A DNA stretch of 33,860 nt, taken from the NCBI GenBank assembly GCA_002869685.1, contig PKUE01000015.1, forward strand, positions 1 through 33,860, written 5' to 3'. Position 1 is the stretch's first letter, and every line of letters begins with the position of its first letter. This document shows positions 19,880 to 29,311 of the stretch, piece by piece. A program made the position numbers and the translations under genes. This stretch comes from Desulfuromonas sp. (GTDB taxonomy: Bacteria > Desulfobacterota > Desulfuromonadia > Desulfuromonadales > Desulfuromonadaceae). The notes beneath the pieces are model-generated. The model worked only from the letters and a program-made list of their open reading frames with translations. It had not been told where the DNA came from and searched no databases.

Positions 19880-21262
19880 ATGAGCGAAAAACTCTGGGGA
19901 GGTCGTTTCACCCAGCCCACAGATAAATTTGTTGAGGAATTCACCGCCTCCATCGACTTTGACCAACGCATGTACCGTTACGATGTCCAGGGGTCCATGG
20001 CGCACGCCCGCATGCTCGGGCGGCAGGGCATTATTGCCGTCGAAGAGGCCGAGCAGATCTGCGCCGGATTGCAGGAGATCCTCGCCGACATCGAAGCGGG
20101 AAAAATTGAATTTTCTGTCGCGCTGGAAGATATCCACATGAACATCGAAGCGCGGCTGATTGAACGGATTGGCTCCGTCGGCGGCAAGCTCCACACCGGC
20201 CGCTCACGCAACGATCAGGTCGCTGTCGATATCCGTCTCTATCTGCGCGATGAGCTCAAAGAGATCCTGGTTTATCTGGACAAGCTGCAAGGTGCCCTGC
20301 TTGATCAGGCCGAGGCCAACCTCGCCACCATCATGCCCGGATACACCCATCTGCAAACCGCTCAGCCGGTGCTATTTGCCCACCATATGCTGGCCTATTA
20401 TGAGATGTTTATCCGCGACAGCAGCCGCATGGCTGATTGCCTGAAACGGATGAATGTGCTGCCGTTAGGTGCCGGAGCCCTGGCGGGCACCACCTTCCCC
20501 ATCGATCGCGAATCGGTGGCAGCCGATCTCGGTTTCGATGGCGTCACCCGCAACAGTCTCGACTCGGTTTCCGACCGTGACTTTGCTCTGGAATTCTGTG
20601 CGGCTTCGGCAACGCTGATGATGCACCTGTCGCGCCTGAGCGAAGAGTTGATCCTGTGGTCGAGCGCCGACTTTGACTTTATTGAACTGACCGATGCATT
20701 CTGCACCGGCAGCTCCATCATGCCGCAGAAGAAAAACCCGGACGTACCGGAACTGGTGCGCGGCAAAACCGGGCGCGTCTACGGCAACCTGATCAGCCTG
20801 CTCACCCTGATGAAATCCCTGCCCCTGGCCTACAACAAGGACATGCAAGAGGACAAAGAGCCGCTGTTCGACAGCATTGATACCGTCAAAGGCAGCCTGA
20901 AAATTTTCGCCGATATGATTGCCGAAATGAATGTCAAGGCCGAGAATATGCGCATTGCCGCAGCACGGGGATTTTCCACCGCCACCGACGTCGCCGACTA
21001 CTGTGTCACCAAGGGGGTTCCGTTCCGTAATGCTCACGAAATCGTCGGCAAAACGGTGCGCTACTGCATCGAAAACAACAAAGATATTCCCAAGCTGACT
21101 CTGGACGAATTCAAACAGTTCAGCGATGTGATCGGTGAGGATATCTACGACTTTGTCACCCTCGAAGCCTCGGTCAACGCACGCAGGGCTACCGGCGGGA
21201 CCGCCCGCAGTGCCGTTGAATCGGAGATTGCCCGGGCTCGCCAACAACGCCAGGAGAACTGA
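19880..21262 (+). CDS. argH: Argininosuccinate lyase
   Basis: 460 residues. It splits argininosuccinate into arginine and fumarate, the last arginine step. Conserved blocks are [10 protein letters not shown] at the start, [20 protein letters not shown] near 109-128, [11 protein letters not shown] near 194-204, and the superfamily signature [12 protein letters not shown] near 276-287 containing the catalytic serine loop. AAGGAG lies seven bases before ATG. The stop is followed after two bases by the lipoprotein gene. No promoter is visible in the 11-base gap before it, so it is probably read from upstream of the Nudix gene. Confidence 0.98.
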   Translation: MSEKLWGGRFTQPTDKFVEEFTASIDFDQRMYRYDVQGSMAHARMLGRQGIIAVEEAEQICAGLQEILADIEAGKIEFSVALEDIHMNIEARLIERIGSVGGKLHTGRSRNDQVAVDIRLYLRDELKEILVYLDKLQGALLDQAEANLATIMPGYTHLQTAQPVLFAHHMLAYYEMFIRDSSRMADCLKRMNVLPLGAGALAGTTFPIDRESVAADLGFDGVTRNSLDSVSDRDFALEFCAASATLMMHLSRLSEELILWSSADFDFIELTDAFCTGSSIMPQKKNPDVPELVRGKTGRVYGNLISLLTLMKSLPLAYNKDMQEDKEPLFDSIDTVKGSLKIFADMIAEMNVKAENMRIAAARGFSTATDVADYCVTKGVPFRNAHEIVGKTVRYCIENNKDIPKLTLDEFKQFSDVIGEDIYDFVTLEASVNARRATGGTARSAVESEIARARQQRQEN

Positions 21263-21264
21263 TT

Positions 21265-22023
21265 ATGAACCTGCTTCGCACTCTGTCTGTTGCGGTGTGC
21301 CTGCTGATCGTTGCCGGTTGCGGCAAGGTCGGACCGGTCAAACCGCTCCAGAAAGCGCTGCCCTCTGCGGTCAGTAACGCGACCCTTGATCAAAAAGGCA
21401 ATGCCCTGCTACTGGCGTGGGACATCCCTACCACCAATCAGGATGGCAGTCCCCTCGACAATCTGGCCGGTTTTTCCATTTACCGCTCCGATTACGATCT
21501 GGACAAAGGCTGCCCCGAGTGCCGCCCGCCCAAGAATCTACTGCGGCAAATCGACCTGGCATACTATCGCAGCAACAACCGCGACAGTCAGCGCATCTCC
21601 CTGTGGGACAGCGCCGTTGAAGAAGAGGTGGGCTATCGTTACCGTATTGTTCCCTACACCGACGACAATCACGAAGGCGGCGACCTGCTGATCCATCGTC
21701 CCTGTTTCACGGCACCCTACCCGCCCGCGGGTCTGCAGGGGGAGGCTCTGGACAAACAGGTTCGCTTAAACTGGCAGGCGGCAGAAGAGACCCGGCAAGG
21801 GATTGAGCTGGTGGGCTACAACATCTATCGCCGCAGTGGCGACAATTACTTTTCGGCGACCCCGCTCAACAGCAGCCCGGTGGCGGCCACGGCGTATGAA
21901 GATTTTCAGGTGGATAACGGCATTCTGTATACCTATGCCATCCGGACAATTGTCCGTCTTGACGATCAGCTGGTTGAGAGCCCGCTGTCAACAACAGCCA
22001 GCCTGCAGCCACAGCGGCCCTGA
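21265..22023 (+). CDS. Lipoprotein with two fibronectin type III-like domains
   Basis: 252 residues. Residues 1-19 form a lipoprotein signal ending in IVAGC (Cys19), followed by GKVGPVKPL, a sequence common in small outer-membrane lipoproteins. Two repeated beta-sandwich segments follow. One begins LLLAWDIP and has LAGFSIYRSDYDL, and the other begins QVRLNWQAAEE and has LVGYNIYRRSG; the Trp-then-Tyr pattern is that of fibronectin type III. A four-residue CPEC appears in the first. The gene is tied to argH (two-base gap, CAGGAG Shine-Dalgarno), although its role is presumably in the envelope. Function unknown. Confidence 0.75.
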   Translation: MNLLRTLSVAVCLLIVAGCGKVGPVKPLQKALPSAVSNATLDQKGNALLLAWDIPTTNQDGSPLDNLAGFSIYRSDYDLDKGCPECRPPKNLLRQIDLAYYRSNNRDSQRISLWDSAVEEEVGYRYRIVPYTDDNHEGGDLLIHRPCFTAPYPPAGLQGEALDKQVRLNWQAAEETRQGIELVGYNIYRRSGDNYFSATPLNSSPVAATAYEDFQVDNGILYTYAIRTIVRLDDQLVESPLSTTASLQPQRP

Positions 22024-22092
22024 TCCGTACAACAGCGGCTCACAACGTTGCGCCAGAGGACCTTTACTTTGGCGAGCAGTTATGTTATCAGG

Positions 22093-22121
22093 TTGTTTTT
22101 GCGTCAATTTATTTTCAAAAT
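22093..22121 (+). promoter_or_regulatory. Weak candidate promoter upstream of dapA
   Basis: TTGTTT (22093-22098) and CAAAAT (22116-22121) are spaced by 17 bases within an AT-rich stretch, just ahead of the strong Shine-Dalgarno GGAGGAGG (22133-22140). The hexamers match the consensus only in part, so this is a suggestion. Confidence 0.25.
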
Positions 22122-22145
22122 TCAGTTTGTCTGGAGGAGGACAAC

Positions 22146-23021
22146 ATGTTTAGAGGATCTATGGTCGCCATCATCACCCCGTTCAACAGTGATGGCAGCG
22201 TCAACGAAGACACGTTCCGTGAACTGGTCGAGTTTCAAATTGAAAACGGCACCGACGTCATCGTGCCCTGCGGCACCACCGGCGAATCGGCCACGCTCAA
22301 TTATGAAGAACACGATCTGGTGATCCGCGCCTGCATTGAGCAGGTTAATGGTCGGGTGCCCGTCATTGCCGGCACCGGTTCCAACTCGACCGCTGAAGCG
22401 ATCGAACTCAGTCGTCATGCCAAAGAGATGGGTGCTGACGGCCTGCTGCTGGTCAGCCCCTATTACAACAAACCTTCTCAGGAAGGTCTTTATCAGCATT
22501 ACAAAACCATTGCCGAGGAAGTGGCGCTGCCGCAGATCCTCTACAATGTTCCCGGCCGTACCGGCATGAATATGCTGGCGTCAACAACCATCCGTCTGGC
22601 TGAGATTGATAACATTGTTGCCATCAAGGAAGCTTCCGGCGATGTTACCCAGGCCAGCGAAATCATCAGCAAAGCCGGTGACAAGATCGATGTGCTTTCC
22701 GGTGATGACTTTCTCACCCTGCCATTGATGGCCTGTGGTGCCAAGGGGATCATCTCCGTCACCGCGAACATCATGCCCAAAGAGGTCAAAGCTATGGTGA
22801 CGGCCATTGAAGATGGTCGCTGGGACGACGCCCGTGCCATGCACCTGAACATGCTCGACATCCACAATGCCATGTTCATTGAGTCCAACCCGGTCCCGGT
22901 AAAAACTGCGGTTTCACTGCTGGGCAAGTGTGAGGCGGGTATCCGTCAACCGCTGTGCGATCTGCAACCGGCCAGCCTGGAAAAACTCAAGTCGGTGATG
23001 CAACGTTACAAGTTGATCTAA
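22146..23021 (+). CDS. dapA: 4-hydroxy-tetrahydrodipicolinate synthase
   Basis: 291 residues. It condenses pyruvate and aspartate semialdehyde, the first committed step to diaminopimelate and lysine. The active-site residues stand at the classical places: Thr44-Thr45 in CGTTGESATL, Tyr133 in ILYNVPGRTG, Arg138, and the Schiff-base lysine Lys161 in VAIKEASGD. YYNKPSQEGLYQHY is also conserved. The Shine-Dalgarno GGAGGAGG is very strong. A 10-bp hairpin in the gap follows before dapB. Confidence 0.98.
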   Translation: MFRGSMVAIITPFNSDGSVNEDTFRELVEFQIENGTDVIVPCGTTGESATLNYEEHDLVIRACIEQVNGRVPVIAGTGSNSTAEAIELSRHAKEMGADGLLLVSPYYNKPSQEGLYQHYKTIAEEVALPQILYNVPGRTGMNMLASTTIRLAEIDNIVAIKEASGDVTQASEIISKAGDKIDVLSGDDFLTLPLMACGAKGIISVTANIMPKEVKAMVTAIEDGRWDDARAMHLNMLDIHNAMFIESNPVPVKTAVSLLGKCEAGIRQPLCDLQPASLEKLKSVMQRYKLI

Positions 23022-23049
23022 ACCGTCACTCTGCTCGTTTGTCTTTATT

Positions 23050-23083
23050 GCATATCCGGAGTCGTTAGCGGCCCCGGATATGC
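23050..23083 (+). repeat. Perfect 10-bp hairpin between dapA and dapB
   Basis: GCATATCCGG (23050-23059) pairs perfectly with CCGGATATGC (23074-23083) around a 14-base loop. No T-run follows, so it is not a normal Rho-independent terminator. It may protect the dapA mRNA end or act as an operator. Confidence 0.6.
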
Positions 23084-23113
23084 TGTATTCACCCTGTTAA
23101 GAAAGAGATCGTT

Positions 23114-23917
23114 ATGTTGAAAATAGCTGTCACCGGCGCTGCCGGTCGCATGGGCGCGCACCTGATCAAAGCGGTTACCGAAGCCGAGGGAATCACCCTG
23201 GCTGCAGCCATTGAACGCCCTGGCCACCCGCTGGTGGGACAGGATGCCGGTCTACTGGCCGGTTGTGGTGCTCTGGATGTGCTGATCAGTGACCAACTGG
23301 AGCACTCTCTGCAGATCGCCGATGTTCTCATCGATTTCACCTTTCCCGAAGTCACCCTGGCCAATGCCGCGGTCTGCGCTAAGGTCGACACAAAGATGGT
23401 CATTGGTTCCACCGGCTTCACCCCTGAGCAGCGTGCTCAGCTGGCCGCGACAACCAAGAACATCGCCGTCATGCTGGCTCCCAACATGAGTGTTGGCGTT
23501 AACGCCTGTTTCAAACTGTTGAAAGAAGCGGCCAATATTCTCGGCGATGGTTTCGATGTTGAAATCGTCGAACTGCACCACAATAAGAAAAAGGATTCCC
23601 CGTCCGGAACGGCCGTGCGCATGGGCGAGGTGGTTGCCGACGCCTTGGGCCGCGATTACAACCAGGTGGCCAACTACCACCGGGAAGGGATGTGCGGCGA
23701 GCGCAGCAAAGAAGAGATCGGGATGCAGACCGTGCGTGGTGGCGATATCGTCGGAGAACACACCGTTTATTTTATCGGCATGGGTGAGCGGATTGAGATC
23801 ACGCACCGTGCGATGAGCCGCGAAATGTTTGCACGCGGCGCCGCCCGCGCCTGCCAATGGATCACCGATAAAACGGCAGGCATGTATGACATGCAGGACG
23901 TTCTCGATCTGAAATAA
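23114..23917 (+). CDS. dapB: 4-hydroxy-tetrahydrodipicolinate reductase
   Basis: 267 residues. It reduces the DapA product with NAD(P)H in the diaminopimelate pathway. The Rossmann motif VTGAAGRMG is at residues 6-14, then IGSTGFTPEQ, APNMSVGVN, and the signature ELHHNKKKDSPSGTA with the catalytic His pair and Lys. The C-terminus carries HTVYFIGMGERIEITHRA, typical of the family. The gene follows dapA after 92 bases. A tiny lipoprotein gene begins seven bases after its stop. Confidence 0.98.
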   Translation: MLKIAVTGAAGRMGAHLIKAVTEAEGITLAAAIERPGHPLVGQDAGLLAGCGALDVLISDQLEHSLQIADVLIDFTFPEVTLANAAVCAKVDTKMVIGSTGFTPEQRAQLAATTKNIAVMLAPNMSVGVNACFKLLKEAANILGDGFDVEIVELHHNKKKDSPSGTAVRMGEVVADALGRDYNQVANYHREGMCGERSKEEIGMQTVRGGDIVGEHTVYFIGMGERIEITHRAMSREMFARGAARACQWITDKTAGMYDMQDVLDLK

Positions 23918-23924
23918 CTTCGCC

Positions 23925-24059
23925 ATGAAACATTTGTTACCACTGCTGCTGATCGCCGCCATTCTGCTAACAGGATGTGAAGCGTCACGCGGCCTGTACC
24001 GCGATATGCAACAGGCCGGTCAGTGGATCACGGACAACGTTTCCGGCTCAAAACATTAA
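23925..24059 (+). CDS. Entericidin-like 44-residue lipoprotein
   Basis: A short frame of 44 residues. Residues 1-18 are a lipoprotein signal, [18 protein letters not shown], with a clean lipobox LTGC. The 26-residue mature part, starting [18 protein letters not shown], has the shape of EcnA/EcnB-type entericidins (Cys, then an RG, then a D-Q-amphipathic helix). In enterobacteria these are small envelope lipoproteins linked to stress or programmed lysis. It starts seven bases after dapB, and the end of dapB holds no strong Shine-Dalgarno. Family assignment is by pattern only. Confidence 0.7.
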   Translation: MKHLLPLLLIAAILLTGCEASRGLYRDMQQAGQWITDNVSGSKH

Positions 24060-24067
24060 TCAACTGG

Positions 24068-24098
24068 TCAGGGACGGGAGTTGAGCGACCATCCCTGA
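24068..24098 (+). repeat. Leader hairpin upstream of dapL
   Basis: TCAGGGA (24068-24074) and TCCCTGA (24092-24098) can pair over a 17-base loop. An alternative pairing GGTC (24066-24069) with GACC (24087-24090) would compete with it. It lies in the 77-base gap between the small lipoprotein and dapL and could affect dapL expression; this is inference. Confidence 0.35.
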
Positions 24099-24136
24099 AC
24101 GTCATCCTGAACCGCTCACAGGAGGAAGACTTTTCC

Positions 24137-25372
24137 ATGGCACGTTTAAACGACAATTATCTCAAGCTGCAAGCGGGCTACCTGTTCCCTGAAATCAGCC
24201 GTCGTGTTTCGACTTTTGCCGCTGCCCACCCCAACGATAAAATTATCCGTCTCGGTATCGGCGATGTCACCAAACCGCTGGTGCCTGCCGTTCTCAAGGC
24301 GTTTCATGAAGGTGTTGATGATCTGGCCAGCGGCGACTCGTTCCACGGCTACGGCCCCGAGCAAGGCTACGACTGGTTGTCCCAGATTATTATCGACAAA
24401 GCATATCAGCCTCTGGGCGTTGAACTGAGCACCTCGGAAGTCTTCATCTCCGATGGCTCCAAATGCGACAGTGCCAACATTCTCGATATTTTCGACCTCA
24501 GCTGCAAAGTCGCCATCGGCGACCCGGTTTATCCGGTCTACAACGACACTAACGTCATGGTGGGTCGCACCGGCAAGGCCAACGAAAAAGGCTATTACGA
24601 AGGTATCGTGTATATGCCGTGTACCGAGGAGAACGGTTTTGCTCCCGAATTCCCGACCGAAAAAGCCGACATTATCTACCTGTGCTTCCCCAACAACCCA
24701 ACCGGTGCTGTGGCAACCAAAGAGGTTCTCAAAAGCTGGGTCGACTATGCGCTGAAAAATGATGCGGTTATTCTGTTCGACGCCGCCTATGAAGCCTTTA
24801 TCACCGAGCCGGGTATTCCCCACTCCATCTACGAGATCGAAGGCGCCAAGCAATGCGCCATCGAATTCCGCAGCTTCTCCAAAACGGCTGGTTTCACCGG
24901 CGTCCGTTGCGGTCTGACAGTGGTTCCCGAGGCGCTGATGGCATCCACCGCCAATGGCGAAAAGGTTTCCCTCAACAAATTGTGGAACCGTCGCCAATGC
25001 ACCAAGTTCAATGGCGTTTCCTACCCGGTTCAGAAGGCTGCGGCCGCAGTATATTCGGATGAGGGTTGGGCTCAGGTCAAAGAGATCATCGACTTCTACA
25101 TGGAAAATGCCCGCATTATCCGTGAAGGTCTGCAGGAAGCCGGCATCACCTGCTACGGCGGCGTCAATGCCCCTTATATCTGGCTGAAAACACCTGAAGG
25201 GATGACCAGCTGGGATTTCTTCGACAAACTGCTCAATGAGTGTTTTGTCGTTGGGACACCGGGCAGCGGTTTCGGCCCCAGTGGCGAAGGCTACTTCCGT
25301 CTCAGCGCATTTGGCGAGCGCGCCAATGTTGAAGAAGCCGTTAAACGGATTCGCAACAAATGGGGTAAATAA
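24137..25372 (+). CDS. dapL: LL-diaminopimelate aminotransferase
   Basis: 411 residues from ATG 24137, the normal DapL length. The frame is open further upstream, but AGGAGGA at about 24120-24126 and the typical beginning [20 protein letters not shown] fix the start. This class I/II PLP enzyme converts tetrahydrodipicolinate directly to LL-diaminopimelate and so replaces the DapD-DapC-DapE steps. Family features are [12 protein letters not shown], the PNNPTGAV turn, and the PLP lysine Lys249 in [15 protein letters not shown]. The route is used by plants, chlamydiae, methanogens and Desulfuromonadales-type bacteria, supporting the taxonomic guess. A strong terminator follows. Confidence 0.97.
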   Translation: MARLNDNYLKLQAGYLFPEISRRVSTFAAAHPNDKIIRLGIGDVTKPLVPAVLKAFHEGVDDLASGDSFHGYGPEQGYDWLSQIIIDKAYQPLGVELSTSEVFISDGSKCDSANILDIFDLSCKVAIGDPVYPVYNDTNVMVGRTGKANEKGYYEGIVYMPCTEENGFAPEFPTEKADIIYLCFPNNPTGAVATKEVLKSWVDYALKNDAVILFDAAYEAFITEPGIPHSIYEIEGAKQCAIEFRSFSKTAGFTGVRCGLTVVPEALMASTANGEKVSLNKLWNRRQCTKFNGVSYPVQKAAAAVYSDEGWAQVKEIIDFYMENARIIREGLQEAGITCYGGVNAPYIWLKTPEGMTSWDFFDKLLNECFVVGTPGSGFGPSGEGYFRLSAFGERANVEEAVKRIRNKWGK

Positions 25373-25400
25373 TTTCCCCGACAACCAAGTAAGCCAATTG

Positions 25401-25437
25401 ACAACAGGACGGCCACCGGCCGTCCTGTTGTTGTGTT
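25401..25437 (+). terminator. Terminator with 14-bp perfect stem after dapL
   Basis: ACAACAGGACGGCC (25401-25414) pairs perfectly with GGCCGTCCTGTTGT (25418-25431) around a three-base ACC loop, followed by TGTGTTTT. The T-tract is modest but the stem is very stable. It ends the dap operon. Confidence 0.8.
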
Positions 25438-25473
25438 TTCCCCAGATAAAAACCATTAGCCACGAGGATCACC

Positions 25474-25917
25474 ATGGTATCGCGACAACTTGATTTTGAA
25501 CGGACAGTACGCTATTCCATTACCCGAAACGGCGAAGGAAACTTTCTGCTGAAAGCCCAACTTGAGGACCGCCTGCACGATATCGAGACGGTGTTGATCA
25601 CTACCGCCGACACTCTCGAGATTCAAAGCGCGACAGTGGCGTTCAAACGCAGCCCGTCCCCGTTCTGTGCCCAGGCGCAGCAGTGTTTTGCGCGGCTGGT
25701 TGGGGTTCGCATCGGCAAGGGCCTGAGCACCACACTGCGTGAACGCCTCGGTGGCGGTGAGGGATGCGGCAATCTGCGTACCATGATGCTCGGCCTGCTG
25801 CCCCTGGCCATCAACGCCAGAGTCAGCCAGGACTGTGAATCGGATGAGCACGCGCTGGAATTGATGCAACAACAGTTGGAAGGAACCTGTGCCGGGTTTC
25901 CGCCCCAAAGTAAATAG
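25474..25917 (+). CDS. DUF2889 family protein
   Basis: 147 residues, cytoplasmic, with no signal peptide or membrane segment. The pattern follows DUF2889: a beta-rich first half with RLHDIETVLITTADTLEIQSATVAF, a middle Cys in PSPFCAQAQQCFARLVGVRIGKGLSTTLRERLGGGEGC, and a final helix RTMMLGLLPLAINA. The family has no known reaction. GAGGA precedes the ATG. It lies alone after the dap terminator and converges with the c-di-GMP gene, with only 15 bases between the two stop codons. Confidence 0.75.
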   Translation: MVSRQLDFERTVRYSITRNGEGNFLLKAQLEDRLHDIETVLITTADTLEIQSATVAFKRSPSPFCAQAQQCFARLVGVRIGKGLSTTLRERLGGGEGCGNLRTMMLGLLPLAINARVSQDCESDEHALELMQQQLEGTCAGFPPQSK

Positions 25918-25932
25918 CGCTCGGCTTCGCCT

Positions 25933-28900
25933 CTAGTTGAGGCGCGACAGAGGAAACTGCTGCGGCGCCTTGAGCCAGCCGTCCACGCCCTCAGCACTAC
26001 AGGGTTTTCCGGTCAGATAACCCTGAATCGCATCACAATCCAGCAAGCGCAACTGTTCAAGCTGTTCGAAAGTTTCCACCCCTTCAGCCACAATGGTCAG
26101 ATCCAGATCATGCCCCAGCCGCACTACTGCATCGATAATCCGCTGTGCTGAACGTGTCTCTGCAATATTGACCACCAGTGAACGATCCAGTTTGATGATA
26201 TCCACATCAAATTGCTGCAGATAACTCAGCGACGAATACCCGGTGCCGAAATCGTCAATGGAGATGGCGATTCCCATCTCTTTAAGGGTACGGATACGTT
26301 GGATCGCCAGTTCCGGCTCTTCCATGAGACTGGTCTCGGTGATCTCGATGCACAAAATTTCCGGCGGCAACTGCCACTGTTCCAGGGCAGCCTTAATCTC
26401 TTCGATAAAACTTTCCGTCACAAACTGCTGCGGCGCCATGTTCACCGACAGGCGTATCTGCTGCTGTTGTACTGCCGGATACTGTTTCAGCCACTGCGCC
26501 AACGTCTCACAGGCACGTCTGAAGATGATCTGGCCGAGGGGAACGATCAAAGCACGTTTCTCTGCCAAGGGGATAAAGCGACTCGGCGCGATTTGGCCAA
26601 AGGTTGGATGTTGCCAGCGCACCAGCGCCTCAAATCCTTTCAACTGACGGGGGTTGAGCGACCAGATCGGTTGGAAATGGAGCTGAAACTGTTCCGGACT
26701 CTGCAATGCCAGACGCAGAGCCTTCTCCAGCAGTTCATTCTCCTGATAAATCTGGTCAAGATGTTCGTCGTAGCACAAAAATCCCTGGCGGATTCGCCCC
26801 TCTTTCACTTCACGTAGAGCAACGTCGGCCCGATGCAACAGTTCCGCCACATCCTGAGTTTGCTGACACTCCACGCCACTGATACGGGTGTCGATGACCA
26901 GACGGGTTTCACCGTACTGCAACGGTGCGCACAGTATTGCCCGAAAACGGGCAACCATCTCTTCAATCGTCTCCTGCTCCGCCAGATCGACAACGATAAT
27001 AAATTCGTTACTGCTCAGCCGTGCGGCGATCTGTGTCGCGGGTTGCAGAGCCTGGAGACGACGGGACAACTCTTTAAGGACAAAATCACCCACGGCATGA
27101 CCGTAGATTTCGTTGATCCGTTTAAATCGGTTGATGTCAAACATCAGCAACCACCGCTCAGGCGGCACGCTGTCAGCCAGTAATTGTTCCAACTGCACTT
27201 TGGCGTGATTGCGGTTGGATAAGCCGGTCAGAGCATCGTAATGGGCCAGCCAGGTCAACCGCTCTTCGGCCTGACGCCGCTCGGTAATATCGCGAGCCAT
27301 CACTAGAATGGTGTCCAGCTTGTCATTCGCCTGGTGAACTGCCGCCAGGGCCATGTCGTAATGGCGCGTTACGCCCTGTCGCGTTTTCAGAGTGATATCA
27401 AGACGCTCCTGCCCCAGACGCTTTGTATTCATCTGTTCCAGAGCGGTGTCAAACTTCAGCCATGACGCCCGACTGAACCAGTCGGGTTCGATACGCGCTG
27501 TCTCGCCATCCATGGGCAAAGCATCGTGCCACATGCCGTTGCTGAACAGGATCTGACGGTGCGAATCGATCAAAGCCACCAGCAGCGGCGCCTGCTCCAA
27601 CGCCGTGCGGAAACGCAGCCGGGTGTCGTTGAGTTCTTCCTGAGCGATACGCCGTTGCTCCAGCATCCGGTTGGCGGCCTGACCGATGGCGATAAATTCG
27701 TCGAATTTAACCTCATCCAGTTCAACTTCACAGCCATCTGCGGCCACCGCTTCCAGGGCCTCATTGAGGACGGTGACATTATCCTTGATGGATCGGGACA
27801 GGCGATGACCAATGGCCCACAGAATGACACCAAGGATAACGATGGACAACGCCCCTTGTGCCAGCTGCTGCCGCAGCGAAACCATCAGTTGCTGGCGGGA
27901 GTTGGCAATATTCTGTTCAACAAAGCCCAGATCGATTCCAGCACCAACGTAGCAATTCCACATATCCAGTGGCAGGCAGTAGCTGATTTTTTCGTAATGC
28001 CTCTCCCCCAGCGAATCGGGCATCTGATAACGGATAAATCCGCCCCCGTCTTGCGCAATCCGAATCAATTCACGCACGACAAAGACGCCATTGCGGTCCT
28101 GAACATTCAACACATTCTGGCCCTTGGCCGGCCCAAACAGAGAGACTCCTGCGTAACTGGCACCGAAAATACTCAACGGCCCATCCCCCACCAGACGATC
28201 CAGTTTGTCGATAATCCGTTGCCGCATCTCCTGCTCAAAACTCTCCAGATATTCTCCGGTGCCGATAAAGGCCTGCAACTCGGGAACATACTTGATATAG
28301 GCGATCTTTTTATGCCCCCACCCTGACTCACCCGGCTGACTGATCCGGTAGGCGACAAAGCCCTCCCCCTGCTGGCGGGACAGGCGGATCATCTCCCGGA
28401 CATAATAGACACCGTCCTGATCCTTCATATCGAGCATATTGCGCCCCTCGAATTCAGGATGGTCGGCGAACAGCAACTCCGTACCGTCAAGCCGGGTGGC
28501 AAACAGGTAGCCCCGCCCATTGCGATGACGCAGCGGACGCAACGCTTCCACCACCAGCCGGGACAACGCATCAGGAGCCAATTCATGCTGATAACGCTCG
28601 ACAAGGGTGTGTGCCAGATGAACCGCCTGGAGCACTGTCTGGCGCAGATCATCCTTCAACTGCTGTTCGCCACCTTGTTTTTCATCAAGGATCAGGTCAT
28701 GGACAAAGGAGGCGCGTTGACGGATCTGATCACGCGCCTGTTGCAGAAACTGCTGCTCGATTTGCTCGGTACGTCGGTAGAACTGCTGCTGGTAGGTCTG
28801 GAGCGTATAGAACGACAAAAACCCCAGGGCAGCAACAATAAACAACAGATTCCAGCGCCAGGTCAGATGACGCAGAGAGCCGTGGCGACGGCTGCCAAGA

Positions 28901-28971
28901 ACAACCGCGGCGGCCAGAAGAATTACGGCCGGAATCATCACCAACATCCATGTTGGGGAAAAAGAAATCAT
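25933..28971 (-). CDS. Cache-PAS-GGDEF-EAL protein, likely c-di-GMP phosphodiesterase
   Basis: 1012 residues from ATG 28971; a GTG nine bases upstream would be in frame but overlaps the AGGAG that serves this ATG. Two transmembrane helices (about 7-26 and 41-56) precede a periplasmic region with two Cache-like modules (about 150-245, with NGRGYLFATRLDGTELLF, and 260-350, with WNCYVGAGID). Then come a third helix (about 372-390), a HAMP-like linker, a PAS domain (about 450-562), GGDEF (575-735) and EAL (750-1000). The GGDEF site reads SSNEF (653-657), so cyclase activity is unlikely. The EAL domain keeps E781 of EAL, N844, E876, D906-D907, K928, E963 and Q983, so it should hydrolyse c-di-GMP. 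Cache modules bind small extracellular ligands. It is divergent from the sigma54-type operon. Confidence 0.93.
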   Translation of the reverse strand: MISFSPTWMLVMIPAVILLAAAVVLGSRRHGSLRHLTWRWNLLFIVAALGFLSFYTLQTYQQQFYRRTEQIEQQFLQQARDQIRQRASFVHDLILDEKQGGEQQLKDDLRQTVLQAVHLAHTLVERYQHELAPDALSRLVVEALRPLRHRNGRGYLFATRLDGTELLFADHPEFEGRNMLDMKDQDGVYYVREMIRLSRQQGEGFVAYRISQPGESGWGHKKIAYIKYVPELQAFIGTGEYLESFEQEMRQRIIDKLDRLVGDGPLSIFGASYAGVSLFGPAKGQNVLNVQDRNGVFVVRELIRIAQDGGGFIRYQMPDSLGERHYEKISYCLPLDMWNCYVGAGIDLGFVEQNIANSRQQLMVSLRQQLAQGALSIVILGVILWAIGHRLSRSIKDNVTVLNEALEAVAADGCEVELDEVKFDEFIAIGQAANRMLEQRRIAQEELNDTRLRFRTALEQAPLLVALIDSHRQILFSNGMWHDALPMDGETARIEPDWFSRASWLKFDTALEQMNTKRLGQERLDITLKTRQGVTRHYDMALAAVHQANDKLDTILVMARDITERRQAEERLTWLAHYDALTGLSNRNHAKVQLEQLLADSVPPERWLLMFDINRFKRINEIYGHAVGDFVLKELSRRLQALQPATQIAARLSSNEFIIVVDLAEQETIEEMVARFRAILCAPLQYGETRLVIDTRISGVECQQTQDVAELLHRADVALREVKEGRIRQGFLCYDEHLDQIYQENELLEKALRLALQSPEQFQLHFQPIWSLNPRQLKGFEALVRWQHPTFGQIAPSRFIPLAEKRALIVPLGQIIFRRACETLAQWLKQYPAVQQQQIRLSVNMAPQQFVTESFIEEIKAALEQWQLPPEILCIEITETSLMEEPELAIQRIRTLKEMGIAISIDDFGTGYSSLSYLQQFDVDIIKLDRSLVVNIAETRSAQRIIDAVVRLGHDLDLTIVAEGVETFEQLEQLRLLDCDAIQGYLTGKPCSAEGVDGWLKAPQQFPLSRLN

Positions 28972-29311
28972 CCAGATCACTCCTGAAAAATCAACCCGTC
29001 AAGCACTCATGAAAGCCGTTGACCCTTAACGAAAAATAGACAAATTGCCCTGCTCAGGCGATGTTTTTCTTGTTGTCAACGGCCACCCAGCAATCAGGCA
29101 AACGTCGAGTCCATCGACATCGGTTGATCATTATAACGGGTTTTACCCCATTGTGGCCAGTTCCGTTCCTTGGAAAAAAACACGATTATTTACATTAACT
29201 AATGATAGAATCAATATTATAGAAACTGTCTACAAAAACACTCTCCAATGCTCTAACCTGGTGCTTTTCTGAGCCTTTTCCCCCTTTATTTAAGAAAAAC
29301 TCACTAAAACA

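Noticed and set aside
27526-28326. 266-residue plus-strand frame inside the EAL gene
   Set aside because: The minus strand carries an uninterrupted Cache-PAS-GGDEF-EAL protein, and the antisense product lacks any family character.
29045-29272. 75-residue open frame in the divergent intergenic region
   Set aside because: It begins at a TTG with no ribosome site, lies in AT-rich sequence with promoter-like elements, and the product shows no domain or signal.
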